Source: Monarcha castaneiventris obscurior
Taxonomy: Eukaryota > Chordata > Aves > Passeriformes > Monarchidae
Assembly: GCA_026261815.1 (NCBI GenBank)
Contig: JAMPIT010000174.1
Coordinates: forward strand, 14,136,001-14,200,000
Direction of reading: 5' to 3'
DNA length: 64,000 nucleotides
Part shown: one piece after another, positions 48,288 to 58,800 of the stretch
Numbering within the stretch: the first letter of the stretch is position 1
Layout: each line of letters starts with the position of its first letter
Notes under the pieces: model-generated
Told to the model about the DNA's origin: nothing
Databases searched by the model: none
The model's input: only the letters and a program-made list of their open reading frames with translations
Position numbers and translations under genes: made by a program

Positions 48288-49401
48288 ATGAACTGGGAAA
48301 ATGCAAATGATCCACAGAGAAATTTAAGAGTTGTAAATGATGAAGAAATAAAACCAAACCTCTATCAGTGGTTCCAGATACCATCAGGGCAAGTCCTGAG
48401 ACCCCTGTGTTATCCCCCTTGGGGAGGAACAATTCCACTCCAGACCGGAGGATCAGGACTGTATCAGACAGAGGGTCCTAACGTGTTTGCATTAGCTTGT
48501 GATTTGTATTTAAAAAAAATCACATTATATCCTGACTTGAAGGCATTATTACAGCCCCCACCAGTGCCATTCCGAATACCTTGCTTAATTCATCCTAATA
48601 GTATCTATTGTGGCTGAGTTGAATGTGTGACTGCTGTAAGCAAAATTAGTATTGTATTTCCTATAAGTGGCAACCTTGATGTCTGCAGTGCCGTAGATAC
48701 AACCACCTGACTGCACTCCATGACCTTCAATGCCTAGCAGAGGTTGTGACCCTAATTTGTGGGTGGAAACTAGCACTCTCTGCTGAGTGTGAAATAAGTA
48801 AAAAGGAGTGGGAAATTATACAAGCCTGGGTAAAAGAACATCGGCCTGATGGTCGGTAAGACACTTAGAATTATTCAAATTATACGGCATAAGAATAATG
48901 CAAACTCTCAAAGGACCAAAAGAAATCATTACCAACCGAAAGACCCAATGTATGAGGCTTTCTTGTCTAAAACATCCCCACTTAAATCATCAAGCATGGG
49001 AATTGTGCAAAAGTGTTAAATGCCCAAATAAGTGGTATTGCTCTTCAACAAAGAGGCATCCCCACTGTCTGAACTGCCGAAATAATAAAGAACAAAAAGG
49101 TCAGGAAAATGCTGTGGTAGAACAAATTTTGTGTGGGTGGGAGTTACTTGTACCTGAGATTTAGGAAATTCCTGAAGAAAAGTGGGAACAAGAGTTATGC
49201 TTATGTGCAGTGTGGTTTGCATGGAAGTGGAACAAGCAGTGTAAAGAGGGCAAGACCAGGTTGGCCTCTGCACCTGCCTTTGGTCTAGTCTGGCCACGAG
49301 CAGCAACCTCGAAGGGCATGAGACAAGGGGGTGCATGTCATGCCCGACCTCTGATTACAGCCGTGGTGATCATAATTATCGCTTGCATCCTTGCATGGTA
49401 A
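48288..49401 (+). other. Unexplained proviral segment between integrase and envelope
   Basis: Two frames stand out. The first (48288-48617, 109 codons) starts MNWENANDPQRN and is rich in Pro and Trp. The second (48898-49401, one in-frame stop at 49162) has a Cys/His-rich part (CPNKWYCSSTKRHPHCLNC) and ends with a hydrophobic helix (PLITAVVIIIIACILAW, 49348-49398). The helix could be the envelope signal peptide, making this an unusually long envelope leader; or the segment could have held accessory genes. I do not recognise either part. Stops and shifts show decay like the rest of the provirus. Confidence 0.6.
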
Positions 49402-51212
49402 CCCCAAGCAACGCAAATCCAGCAAATTCCTACACCAAGTGTAACTCCCTTGTACAGTGGGGCAGCCGTGCTTCTTAGCTAACCTGGCACAGGACAGTAA
49501 GTAAGGAATGTTATTGCAAAGCATCCCTAGAGACTTGTAATTGTGGGAAACACTCACTGTGGGTAGCCAAGTTAAAATCCTCAGGGGTACACCAGCCTGG
49601 ACCACGGTGTCCGAAGAGGGACAGTATGTTTGTTTTGTCAATGCAGGAATGTGGGGCATTTCAGACAGTGGGGTTGCACAAGACAAAATTAAAAAGGAAC
49701 TAATAAAGCAGCGAATGCAGACTCTCAAAAGCTCCTCAAAACTGACTCAGTCACCCCCAACTCTTTCAGACTCCCTCTACAAGTTAAAGAGCAGCTAAAA
49801 GAAACACTACCTCTCCCGCTGGTAGGCGAAAATCAGTTTATAGATTTAATGGAACAAATGGCACAAGCGCTAAATGTCAGTGACTGTTGGATAGGTGGAG
49901 GTGCTTTAGCAACAGAGCTATGGCCCTGGAAGGGAATTAGCCTAAGTGTCCCCAAAATTATTTTTTGGAACAAAACCAAAATATCTAGAGAGCACCATCC
50001 TGAAAGATGGATTCAGGAGTATGGGTGAAGAATGCACCGGGAGGGAAGGGAAATCAATGTATAAAACCTGGGTAAGAGTAACACTGTGTAAAAGAACTTT
50101 ATTCACAAATGTGACCCACCGTTGGTGGATACCAAAAACCCCTAATGACTATTGGAAACTGAATAAACAACCAAATGAAAAATGTAGCACCCGGAAAAAC
50201 ATTACCTTTTCCTGGTGTAACAGTAGCAATGATGACTTTATCAGTCCCTTTGCAGGCATGGCAGAGTTACATAATTACTGGAGCCACAGTAGCAGTGTTA
50301 ATAAGCCGTGGGATGGGCTCTTTTAGATTTGTAGGAGAAAAGCTTTTACTAAACTTCCCAAAGATTGGAGGGGAGTTTGTACCCTTGGAACCATTCAGCC
50401 AAGATTTTTTCTATTGCCAAAGGCAGTAGGGAAAAATTTAGGCATTCCAGTTTATGAAGATTTACAAACACAAAAGCTCAGCAGAAAGTATCCGAAAATG
50501 GAGTGGCAATATAGGAGGCACTCAAAGGTGGAAAAACGATGAGTGGCCACCTGGAAGAATAATAGAATATTATGGCCCAGCCACCTGGGCTCAAGATGGA
50601 TCACGGGGATATAGGACCCCCATTTATATGCTAAATAAGAGAATAAGACTCCAAGCAGTGGTGGAAATCATTAGCAAAAAACCGGCCTCAGCTTTAGAAT
50701 TAATTACTTAACAGTTATCCCAAACCAGTGCAATGACTTATCAAAACCGTTTAGCCCTTGACTATTTGCTAGCAGAGGAAGGGGGAGTATGTGGGAAATT
50801 TAATTCCTCCGATTGCTGCCTGCAAATAACTGATAACGGTCAAGCTGTACTCGATATTGCTACTGACATAGGAAAGATTGCTCATGTACCGGTTCAAAAA
50901 TGGGAAGCAATACTAGAAACTAGCTGGTGGGATAAATTCTTAAGAACTTCATGGTGGAAAAAAATATTTTTTTTCCTCTTGTGTGCGACCACTGGGCTGA
51001 TATTCCTTCCTTGTTTAATTCCCTACTTCATCGGGCTAATCACAAAGGTTGCCCAAGGTATGCAGGTAATCACGGTGCCTGTGGACTCGAAAGAGGCTAC
51101 TTCTGGAACAGCACAAAGGATAATGATACTGAAGAAACAAACCAGCGCTGGAGACCCCCTTGAAGAAGCCAGGTTAATCTGTAGAAATTTCGAATATAAC
51201 AGTGAAGTGTAA
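49402..51212 (+). pseudogene. env: Envelope (env) pseudogene, SU and TM parts
   Basis: Surface-subunit remnants begin after the hydrophobic helix. A CWIG tetrapeptide at 49885-49896 stands where gamma-type envelopes have the C-W-x-C isomerase motif, so its second Cys is lost; an N-linked site (NVS) precedes it. The frame then changes several times. The TM part (50454-51212, one stop at 50709) has a heptad-like helix ([15 protein letters not shown]), an NRLALDYLL segment, a C-x7-C-C motif at 50790-50819, a membrane span around 50960-51045 and a ~50-residue cytoplasmic tail ending at TAA 51210. Envelope would mediate receptor binding and fusion. This copy is broken and the SU/TM cleavage site is not evident. 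Confidence 0.85.
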
Positions 51213-51245
51213 TTAAAGATTGTAGCTCAAGCCAACATAATTTAC

Positions 51246-51260
51246 AAAAAGAAAAGGGGG
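51246..51260 (+). other. Polypurine tract
   Basis: An unbroken 15-base run of A and G ending in GGGGG lies three bases before the 3' LTR. It primes plus-strand synthesis in retroviruses. Confidence 0.85.
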
Positions 51261-51263
51261 TAT

Positions 51264-51883
51264 TGTGATAAATGAGTGAATGATAAATGTTGTCTTTCGC
51301 ATATAGGATTTTAACATTTATAAATGATGATGTACTATGTGGAAATAGTGTTAAGGTAAAATGTAGTTAAGTAGAAACGAGATTAAGGTAAATTGTAACT
51401 TCGAAATAGTTATAATATGTTAAGAAATGTATTAATAAGCACATGGTAATGAATGTCTTTTGAGTTGAGAAACTACAGAGCCAGGAACCAAGACATCTTA
51501 GAGAAACAAAGAAGATAAACCGCATGCATCCCAGGAAGATGGTTATCTCATCAAATCACACCTCCCAAGGAAACTGTCAGCTACAAACTAGGCTGGAGAC
51601 TGGGGAGGCACCGGAGAGAGGGTGCCTGCCTTCAGCTCTGAAGCGATCCAGAGGACCGAATCAGGACTGGAGAAGGAGGATAGTTGAATGAAGTGTAAAT
51701 TACTTTCCGGGCTTAATGAATATGTAACAGTTTAAGAGAGTACTTAAGTCCACAGTAAAATGAATGGAGGGCGCCTCTGGCAATATTGCCAAGTGCCCCA
51801 GCGCTGTGATATGCCCTTGTTCTACTAATAAATGTTCAATAATATATTGCTAAATTATTTAGCTCTTGAATTCACTTTTTTCA
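51264..51883 (+). repeat. 3' LTR of the provirus
   Basis: This 620-bp LTR begins TGTGATAAATG and ends TTTTTTCA. It has TATA-like TACTTAAG at 51741-51748 and AATAAA at 51827-51832. It is about 97-98% identical to the 5' LTR by eye and reads toward SEPHS1. Confidence 0.95.
51741..51748 (+). promoter_or_regulatory. TATA-like box of the 3' LTR
   Basis: TACTTAAG is identical to the 5' LTR copy. It points toward SEPHS1, whose first-exon donor is about 720 bp downstream. Confidence 0.5.
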
Positions 51884-52113
51884 AGATTAGATATTAATGA
51901 AATATTGTTCACAGCTAGGGTGGTCAGGCACTGGGACAGGTTGCCCAGGCAGGTGGTGCAGTCACCGCCCCTGGAGTTAAAAGTTTAAAGAGGTGCCTGT
52001 ATCTGGCGCTGGTTGATCAGGTTTAGTGTTTAAGGGGTTACAGTGGCAGCGCTGGGTTGGACTGGGTGATCTTAAAGGTCTCTTCCAGCCGGGATGGTTC
52101 TGTGATTGTGTGA
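51884..52113 (+). repeat. Right part of CR1 split by the provirus
   Basis: The segment starts with the second AGATT copy (51884-51888). It continues 'agatattaatgaaat', 'gcactgggacaggttgccca', 'ggttggactgggtgatctta' and ends 'ggttctgtgattgtgtg', the CR1 3' terminus. Together with 41137-41182 it is one CR1 copy of about 270 bp. Confidence 0.93.
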
Positions 52114-52379
52114 AGGGACCCGACCCCCCTCACACACGGACCCTGGCTGCCCGCCCGCGCTGAGCTGAGGGGAGGGCGGGGGCGGTGTCGCGACATGTCG
52201 CGCTGCAACGCGGGAACGCGCGTGGGATGCGGCGTGAGGGGGAGCGGGAGGGGGCGGGAAGCGCGGAGCGGGGAGGCGGGAGGGAAAGGGAGGGAAAAGC
52301 AGGGAAAGGGAGGAAAAGGGGGGGTTTAACCCCCCCGTGCCCGGCGGCGGCGGCGGCATTTTCTATTCAGGCGGCGCTG

Positions 52380-52469
52380 AGGGAGCCCGTCGCGCCCGGT
52401 GCATTGTGGGACCGCGCTGGGAGTCCCGTTCGCGGGAGGAGGCGGAGGGCGAGGAGGCGGCGAGAGCCG
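52380..52469 (+). other. SEPHS1: SEPHS1 noncoding first exon (approximate start)
   Basis: A good donor GCCG|GTGAGA at 52470 closes a GC-rich segment downstream of GGCGGCGGCATTTTCTATTC. Because the start codon lies in the next exon behind a strong acceptor, an upstream noncoding exon is required, and this is the best donor in the island. The 5' boundary is a guess. Confidence 0.5.
52400..52411 (-). promoter_or_regulatory. SEPHS1: Possible ZNF143-type site
   Basis: TGCATTGTGGGA reads TCCCACAATGCA on the minus strand, close to the ZNF143 core consensus found near CpG-island promoters. It is a motif match by eye only. Confidence 0.35.
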
Positions 52470-55400
52470 GTGAGAGGGAGACCTGAGGAGGGAGGAGGAG
52501 GAGGAGGGGGGGGTGCAAGGCGGGGAGATTTAAAGGGGAATTCGCCTCCGCCGTTCCCGCCGGGCCGGGCGCGGGGGGCGGCGCGGCGCGGCCGGGGCGC
52601 GGGGTGCCCGCCTGGCCCGGGCCCCGCCGCCCTCCCTCGGCCCGGCCCCGGGGGAAGGGCGGAGGAAGGCGCGGGGATGGGGGGGCAGCGCCTCACCACG
52701 ATGCGGCCGCTTTAAAAAAATTTGGACGCCGGCAGCGGACGGGTTAAATTTTTCGCCCGCCGACATTTTTTTTTCCCTTTTCCCTCCTTTCCCCCCCCCC
52801 CCATTCCTCCCCCCAGCCCGCTTCCCTCCCTCCCCATTACGGAGTGTCGGCGGGGAGGGGGGGGGCTGCTCCCACCATCCCACCGGCCGCCCTCGCCTGC
52901 GAGGGGTGAGCCCCGCCCCGGTGACACCGTACCTGCACGTGGGGACACGGGGGACACCGGGGTCCGGCACTCGCGGGCTCCGTCCCCGCCGCTCCTCGGG
53001 AAGGGGCCGCTGCCACCGCCGCTCCGCGCGCAGCTTCCTCCTCCTCCTCCTCGTCCTCCTCGTCCTCTTCCTCCGCCGCCTCTCCGGCCGCACAAAGAGC
53101 GGCAGCGAAGGCCCCGGGTTTGCCTCTAAAGGCAGCGGCTGGAAATTTAAGGTGTCCCGGAGCCATGTCTGCCCGCAGCTCTCCCCGCCGCATTCCCCGG
53201 ATCGATGGTGGCTGCAGCGCCTCGCCTTGTGCGTCTCGGGCGGTCGGGCTGGCGGTGGGTGCGCTGGGGTTTGTTTGGGGTATGTACCTGGCTCCAGTTC
53301 CCTCTCCCTCCCCCCCTTTTTGCTCCTGTGCTCTCCCCTTTCTGCTGTTTAGGAAGGCAAGGGTTAAACCTTAGCTTTTAATATTTATCATGCCGCTCTT
53401 TTAAAGTAAGAAACGTCTGGGTTAGGAGGTGTTTGCTGCTGCTGGGAAGGGATGCTTGTCGCTCACATCGCATGCCTCATGGACTGCCAGAATCGCAGAA
53501 TGTTCAGAGTTGGAAGGGACTCACAAGGTCCATCAGTCCAGCTACTGGCTCTGTACAGGACAGCCCCAAGAATCACACCTTGTGCCTGAGAGTTGTCCTG
53601 ACTCTTCGTGAACTCCGCCACGCTCGGTGCTGTGACCACCAGGGTCACCAAAACTTGGTTTTGTGGGGAATGTTGCTCCCGTGGCAGTCTGTGAAATACA
53701 CAGTTGCATGCAGCTTTAATCAGATCTTCGTTAGAAAACTTACTGTATTCTTGCACTGCGGTTGTTTTCCATTAAATGAAATCGTCTTGTTTGTGTCACT
53801 ATTTGTTTTCAAACGGGGCAACTGTGTCCTTACAGTCCTCAAGGCTGCAAAAAGTTCCTGGTAGGCTGTGGCCTCTGCATTCATCCCTGTGTAAGTAGGC
53901 AGGGGGTGCTAAGCTTATTGCAATTACTGGTTAGATGAAGGAAGATGTTTCCCTTGTGGGGCAAGCTGCTTTTTATAATTTTCTGGAATTAATTAGAAAG
54001 AAGTGTTAAAAAAGAATGAAGAAAAAAAAATCCCCCCCTCCTTGAAAAGCTTTTGTCTCCTATTTCTGTTGACAGGTTGTTTTCCAGATAGTTGGGGGTT
54101 TTTTGGGTTTCTGTTTTTTTTTTTTTTTTTGATTGCAAGTGTTTAGTGTCTTGCATTGGAAGACAGCAGTTAGGAACTGAATTCATTGCTCATCCAAGAC
54201 ACGTTCTTGTAACTGGAGTTTGGATTACTGCCCAAGCCTAGGCTTTGGCAGATTTGTTTTAAATAAGTGCCACACCTCCCAGAGAAGGAGGGAAAGCACA
54301 GTGAAGGGGAGTTGAGCTCCACATCAAAAGTTCTTAGGGAACTTAAAACTTCAGTTCCTACAAATTATAGTCAGTAAATTGACTTAAAGGTTTATGGAAC
54401 AGATGTGCCTGTTAGTAAGTGCTGTGTAGGGGAGATATAGCACAGTCTGTAGATTTACTTCTTTCCTTCCTTTAGCAAAGTTGAACTTGGCAAATAGTAG
54501 CCTTTGCATTCTTCTTTTCAGCTTAACCTCATTAGGACATGGCCATCGGTATCGGGTTTTGTCAGTGATGCCACTGAACTCTGTTCTTGTTGCTGTTACA
54601 CAGTATCCTTGCTTTCTAAGAAACTACCACTAGACAGGTTGCTTTTAGTAATTCCTGAAAACTTCTTCTCTGAGAAAGATGAATTGTACTTTATCACAGC
54701 CGTTCCTGTTTAGAAGTCAGTGTCTCAGTTAGGCCTCTTATTAGTTTTGGAGTGTGGTGGATGTGAGTCAGAGTGGAAAAACGTTCTAAAATTAGACATG
54801 CATTGTTAAGAATTTTATTAAATGAATTGCATCAGTGTCTTTTTACATTACCATTTTAATGGGCAATTCTCTGATTCTCCGTATCATTAGTTGACTAAAA
54901 AAGGGCTGAAGAGGCAAGAAACTTTTCAGCATTTTTATGTCTGCAAACATGCTAAAAGGTAAGGTGGCATGCTTGTGGGTGAACCAGTCTGCTTAAATAC
55001 AGCCTCTTTGTTCTTCTGCTACCTCTACTAACAGAACACCAGGACTGTGTTTTCCCCCAGGGAGAACAGGTGTATTATGGAGCTTCAGCTTCTTATTCAG
55101 GACGGAAGCAGAGTCGTTATTTGAAAAGCATCTTATTTTTGAGATTAATATGTTAATGGCTAAAATTATGACCCCACACTGAGCTGAGTACAAACAGATG
55201 TCTCTGCTGAGCATGCTGCAGGATCAGGGCCCAGGTTGCCTATTGGAAATTGGCCTCTGTGCTCTGGGAACTATTACTTCTTTCATTACCTCTGTGTTAA
55301 ATGAGGTCGGTAAGTGTGTTAGATTATTTTTTTAATGAAAACCTTATGCAGCGTATTTGGAAAAGAAGTTAATTCTCTGATTCACCTGGCATAGTTATAG

Positions 55401-55617
55401 TTTTAAATGTCAGAAGGTAGGATGAGGAGTCATCCCTTTGTAGTTGTAGGAAAATGAGTTGTGTGAGATGTGCACACCTGTCTTAACAGGTGAACAACAG
55501 CATTGAGTGCTTTCTCTTTCAACTTGCTCCATGTGGAAAACATGTTGTCTTGCAGGTCCTAGGAATTGCTAATGTTCCAAATTTTTTTTTTTATTATTTT
55601 TTAATAAGACTGATCAG
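52470..55617 (+). other. SEPHS1: SEPHS1 intron 1
   Basis: A 3.1-kb intron from the putative donor to one of three close AGs before the start codon (AATAAG at 55608, GATCAG at 55617, CAG at 55620) after a long T-rich tract. It contains a minus-strand CR1 fragment (53488-53648) and a poly-T run near 54113-54131. The acceptor choice among the three AGs is unresolved and affects only the 5' UTR. Confidence 0.65.
53488..53648 (-). repeat. CR1 LINE 3'-end fragment, - strand
   Basis: On the + strand it reads 'aatcgcagaatgttcagagt', 'tggaagggactcacaaggtc', 'caagaatcacaccttgtgcc' and 'gctcggtgctgtgaccacca', the reversed CR1 3' terminus. It lies 0.2 kb from the CpG island. Confidence 0.9.
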
Positions 55618-55677
55618 CAGAGAAACTGATCCCGTTGCTCTGGGGTAGGAGAGGCCGGCAGTCTGTGGGAGAGAGCC

Positions 55678-55870
55678 ATGTCTGTTCGGGAGTCGTTTAA
55701 CCCAGAAAGTTACGAACTGGACAAGAGCTTCCGTCTGACCCGATTCACTGAACTCAAAGGCACAGGCTGCAAAGTGCCGCAGGATGTCTTACAGAAACTG
55801 CTCGAATCTCTACAAGAAAACCATTTTCAGGAAGATGAACAGTTCTTGGGGGCAGTTATGCCCAGGTTGG
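55678..55870 (+). CDS. SEPHS1: SEPHS1 first coding exon, with Thr29 at the Sec/Cys position
   Basis: The ATG at 55678 sits in the context GAGAGCCATGT and opens [15 protein letters not shown]; the exon ends at TTGG|GTAAGT after 64 codons plus one base. The N-terminal glycine loop is KGTGCKVPQ; Thr29 (55762-55764, ACA) occupies the site that is Sec or Cys in true selenophosphate synthetases. The following helix ([10 protein letters not shown]) and [10 protein letters not shown] lead to the ATP-binding region. Residue 3 is Val where I recall Thr in human; otherwise this exon appears identical. There is no in-frame upstream ATG in the same exon. Confidence 0.96.
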
Positions 55871-58800
55871 GTAAGTAGTTGCTGCTCTGGACATTGGTGG
55901 TCTTTCTGCTCGGTTTGCTTAGTGGCACAATCACATTTGTGGTTTGTTTAGCCAGTTTGAAAACTGTATGTTGTATAATGCATGCACAGCATCCAGAAAG
56001 CTGAAGAATGAATCTCATGCTGTCATTTGTTGGCATCTGGGATACAAGAATATTATTTTAATTATTTAACATCCTGCAGTGCACTCAACTACAAAGGCAA
56101 AACACTCAGGAATGGCCATTGTGATGGGCACATCCTTAGGTGTTGGTCTGCTCCTCCCTTTCCCCAGTAGATGCTGTGCAAACTGAAGTCCCGTCAGTTA
56201 ATTTCTCAGTTAATTTCTAGGCTTTTATGTTCATGCATTGCATTTGGAATTTGATGCAATGGATGGATGAATTTTACGATATTAGATGACTCCCAGGTGA
56301 ATTTCCCCTCTCCCTCCCCTCCCCTCTGTTCCTGGGTCACAGAAAGTGAGTGAGAGAACTTCCTTGCTTCAGCTGACTGGGAGCGAATTGTTTCACAATT
56401 GTCATTATTCCTTTGAGTCCTTTCATTGTTCCCCACTCTAACTCTTTTGCTCACCTGTAGAAGCTGCCTGGGAAAGGCTGCCTTTCCAAGACCTCTGTGT
56501 TCTTGCCAGCTTCACTTTCTCTTTGATATTTGCACAATGATGCAAGCAATAAGGGAAAACAACCTGCACAAGCCACCTACATGGGGAACAGGGCAAATGT
56601 AGGTATTTTGATACCAGCTACTGTACCTAATATTGATATAGACAAATTAATGTAGATAATGTGTTTAATGACACTTTTAATTCTGTTTGTCTATTTACTC
56701 AGCCCTGCATATTCAATGTCTTTGCAGTGCAGAATGTTTTTTTCCTCTCAATTTAGGAATATCAATGGAGCATTTATTCTGAAGTTATTTCATTATCAAT
56801 TTAGTGTCCAATAACCTTATATAAAATTATATAAACATTGCTAATTGTCTATTAGCAGCCTAACAGGTTGCAACCCATTATTCTGGTAGAGATTGAATAT
56901 AATGAGAGATTAGTAAGGCGCCCATGTTCTTGCTTAAACAATGGGGATCTTTGTATGAAATATCTAAGCAGCAATTGTGTGTGAAGCTGGGGTGGCACTA
57001 AAATTTAATATTCCCTGATGGAGGACGATTCCATCTTTTTGCATCCTCAAATTGCTATTTATATGTATTTTTCTAAATTAAATAAGCTGTTCACAGCAGC
57101 ATTTCAATTCAGCAATTTTCTAAAACCAGCAATAGTTGGTTTAGATTATTTTTTCTCTTACAAACTTACAGGCTGTAAACAATAATGATACTGCTAGTAG
57201 ATTTTTCTTTTACAGCTATATGGAAAGGTCTAAAAGTAGACTTAAGCCATCAGTTTGTAGGTGTGATACTATGTAACAGAAAATCTGTTAGTAATAGAAG
57301 GTGAAGAGTTCAGGTCTCTTTTAAAATACGCTTTTGTGATGAGTATTGCTTTAGCAAATGTGTCTTTGGATAAGTTTGGTGTGATTTGCCTTTGATGTCT
57401 TGTGCTTAAAAGGTATAGACAGGTAACTTTGCCACCTGTGCCTAGGCATCATGCTTTTGAAATGCAGAGGGAGGTTGCCAGCAGCAGGCTCAGGCTCTTC
57501 CCTTTTTAGTTATGCAAGGGATGTTACCCAGAGCAAACTTAAATATGGCTGTAAGTAAGAAACTGCAAATCTTATGTTTATTCTCAGAGCTGTTATGGAC
57601 CTGAAATCAGTCACAACTCCGAACAGATTAACTTGTTATTCAGACCTGTTTTGGTGGAACATTAACATAGCCTCAGAAGGACCATCATCATAGCCCCTTG
57701 GCCTGTCAAGCAGCTCTTTTGCTGAAATTGTGGAAAAATGCCCAAGTGAAGTCAGTCTTGCGGCACTATGGCATGAATAGGTGAACTGAGGGCAAAACAG
57801 CTCCTGCACCTGGGCCACATCTGTGACTGCTTATGTGCCATTCCCTGGAGGCACTGGACATCAGGCATGGTGGCTTGGGAGCTGCTGTGGAGATTGAACA
57901 ACCCTAAATTCCTGCTCAGGAGCTTGTCAGTATGTGTTCTCTTCCAAGGCAAGATCTTCTGCCTCTCTAGGCAGGAGAAGCAAGTTCCTCTCCACCTATA
58001 TACCAACTGCCTGGCGGACCTCTGTCCCCTCAGATGACAGCAGCTTGCTCCATCCCTGTACAGGACACTGCTGAACACTGGCTTGTAGCTCTTGCTAGGG
58101 TAGTGTGTTTCATTAATACATGGGGAAAGGTTCTTATGTGGCATCTGCTTCCTGAAAATGGGCTGTTTCTAAGACTCTTGCCCTGTGGAGCATGCTGAGT
58201 AATTCCAGGCAGCTTGCTGTCAGCCCAGGAAGGAGGTAAGCTTCCTGCCATTGCTGCAAGGCAGGAGGTTATCCACAGCAGGGAGTGTGGCTGAGCCAGC
58301 ATGTTGTGATTTGTCACCTGCCCCTTTGGTGTGGGCTCTTCCATCGTAGCAAATGCTGGGAGGTTCTCATATCGCTTGTTCTGTTTGAAATATCCACTGT
58401 CAGGGAAAAGGTTGTGCTCAGAGTTGTAGTTTTCTCCAAGGAATTCTGTGTCTGTCAGCTGGTCTGCAACCTTCCAGCTTTGCAAGGCAAGGTGAACACA
58501 GTTGCAAAAGCTCCAAGTGGGTGAACTATCTTTCATCAAGGGCCTGGGCTATGACTTGTGGAGTTCTTGTTCCTTCTGAAGTGAGAGAATGTGCTTTATG
58601 AGACGCTGTGTCCTTTCACAACTGTCACTGTGTTTTTGTTGAGATCGGAGTGACAGGAAAACCTATTTGCTTTTGACTATATCAATGTACTTAGTTCCTC
58701 TTAACTTTAAATGTACTTACATAAAAGCACAGATGTTCTTGATGTGCTGTTATGCTGCTGCAAAATAATAAAGAACATTGTAGTTTAGTTTTTGCCTTCA

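Larger units (their letters stand above)
41183..51883 (+). mobile_element. Full-length endogenous retrovirus (class I/gamma-like), defective
   Basis: A 10.7-kb provirus with the order LTR, PBS, leader, gag, in-frame UAG, protease, RT, (nested solo LTR), RNase H, integrase, unexplained 1.1 kb, env, polypurine tract, LTR. Flanking 5-bp duplications show that it arrived by integration and has stayed in place. Gag, RT, integrase and envelope motifs, and the readthrough arrangement, place it with gammaretrovirus-like (class I) elements. All genes carry stops and frameshifts, so it encodes no full protein. It lies in the same orientation as both host genes, in the space between them. I cannot assign a named family without a repeat-library search. 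Confidence 0.95.
52120..53260 (+). promoter_or_regulatory. SEPHS1: CpG island, SEPHS1 promoter
   Basis: About 1.1 kb is very rich in G+C and CpG, in contrast to the AT-rich flanks. It includes GGC, GGA and CTC triplet runs. It begins immediately after the CR1 3' end, spans the putative first exon and runs into intron 1. Such islands mark housekeeping-type promoters, which fits SEPHS1. No convincing TATA box. Large open frames here arise from the lack of AT-rich stop codons. Confidence 0.85.

Noticed and set aside
52185..53352. Several long open frames (110-187 codons) on both strands of the CpG island
   Set aside because: They are rich in Gly, Arg and Pro, overlap in all frames and arise from GC-rich sequence that lacks stop codons. 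No domain or start context supports translation.
57752..58539. Overlapping minus-strand frames of 130 and 169 codons in SEPHS1 intron 2
   Set aside because: No recognisable domain, no splice logic and no repeat match. Probably chance; a search against bird proteins would settle it.
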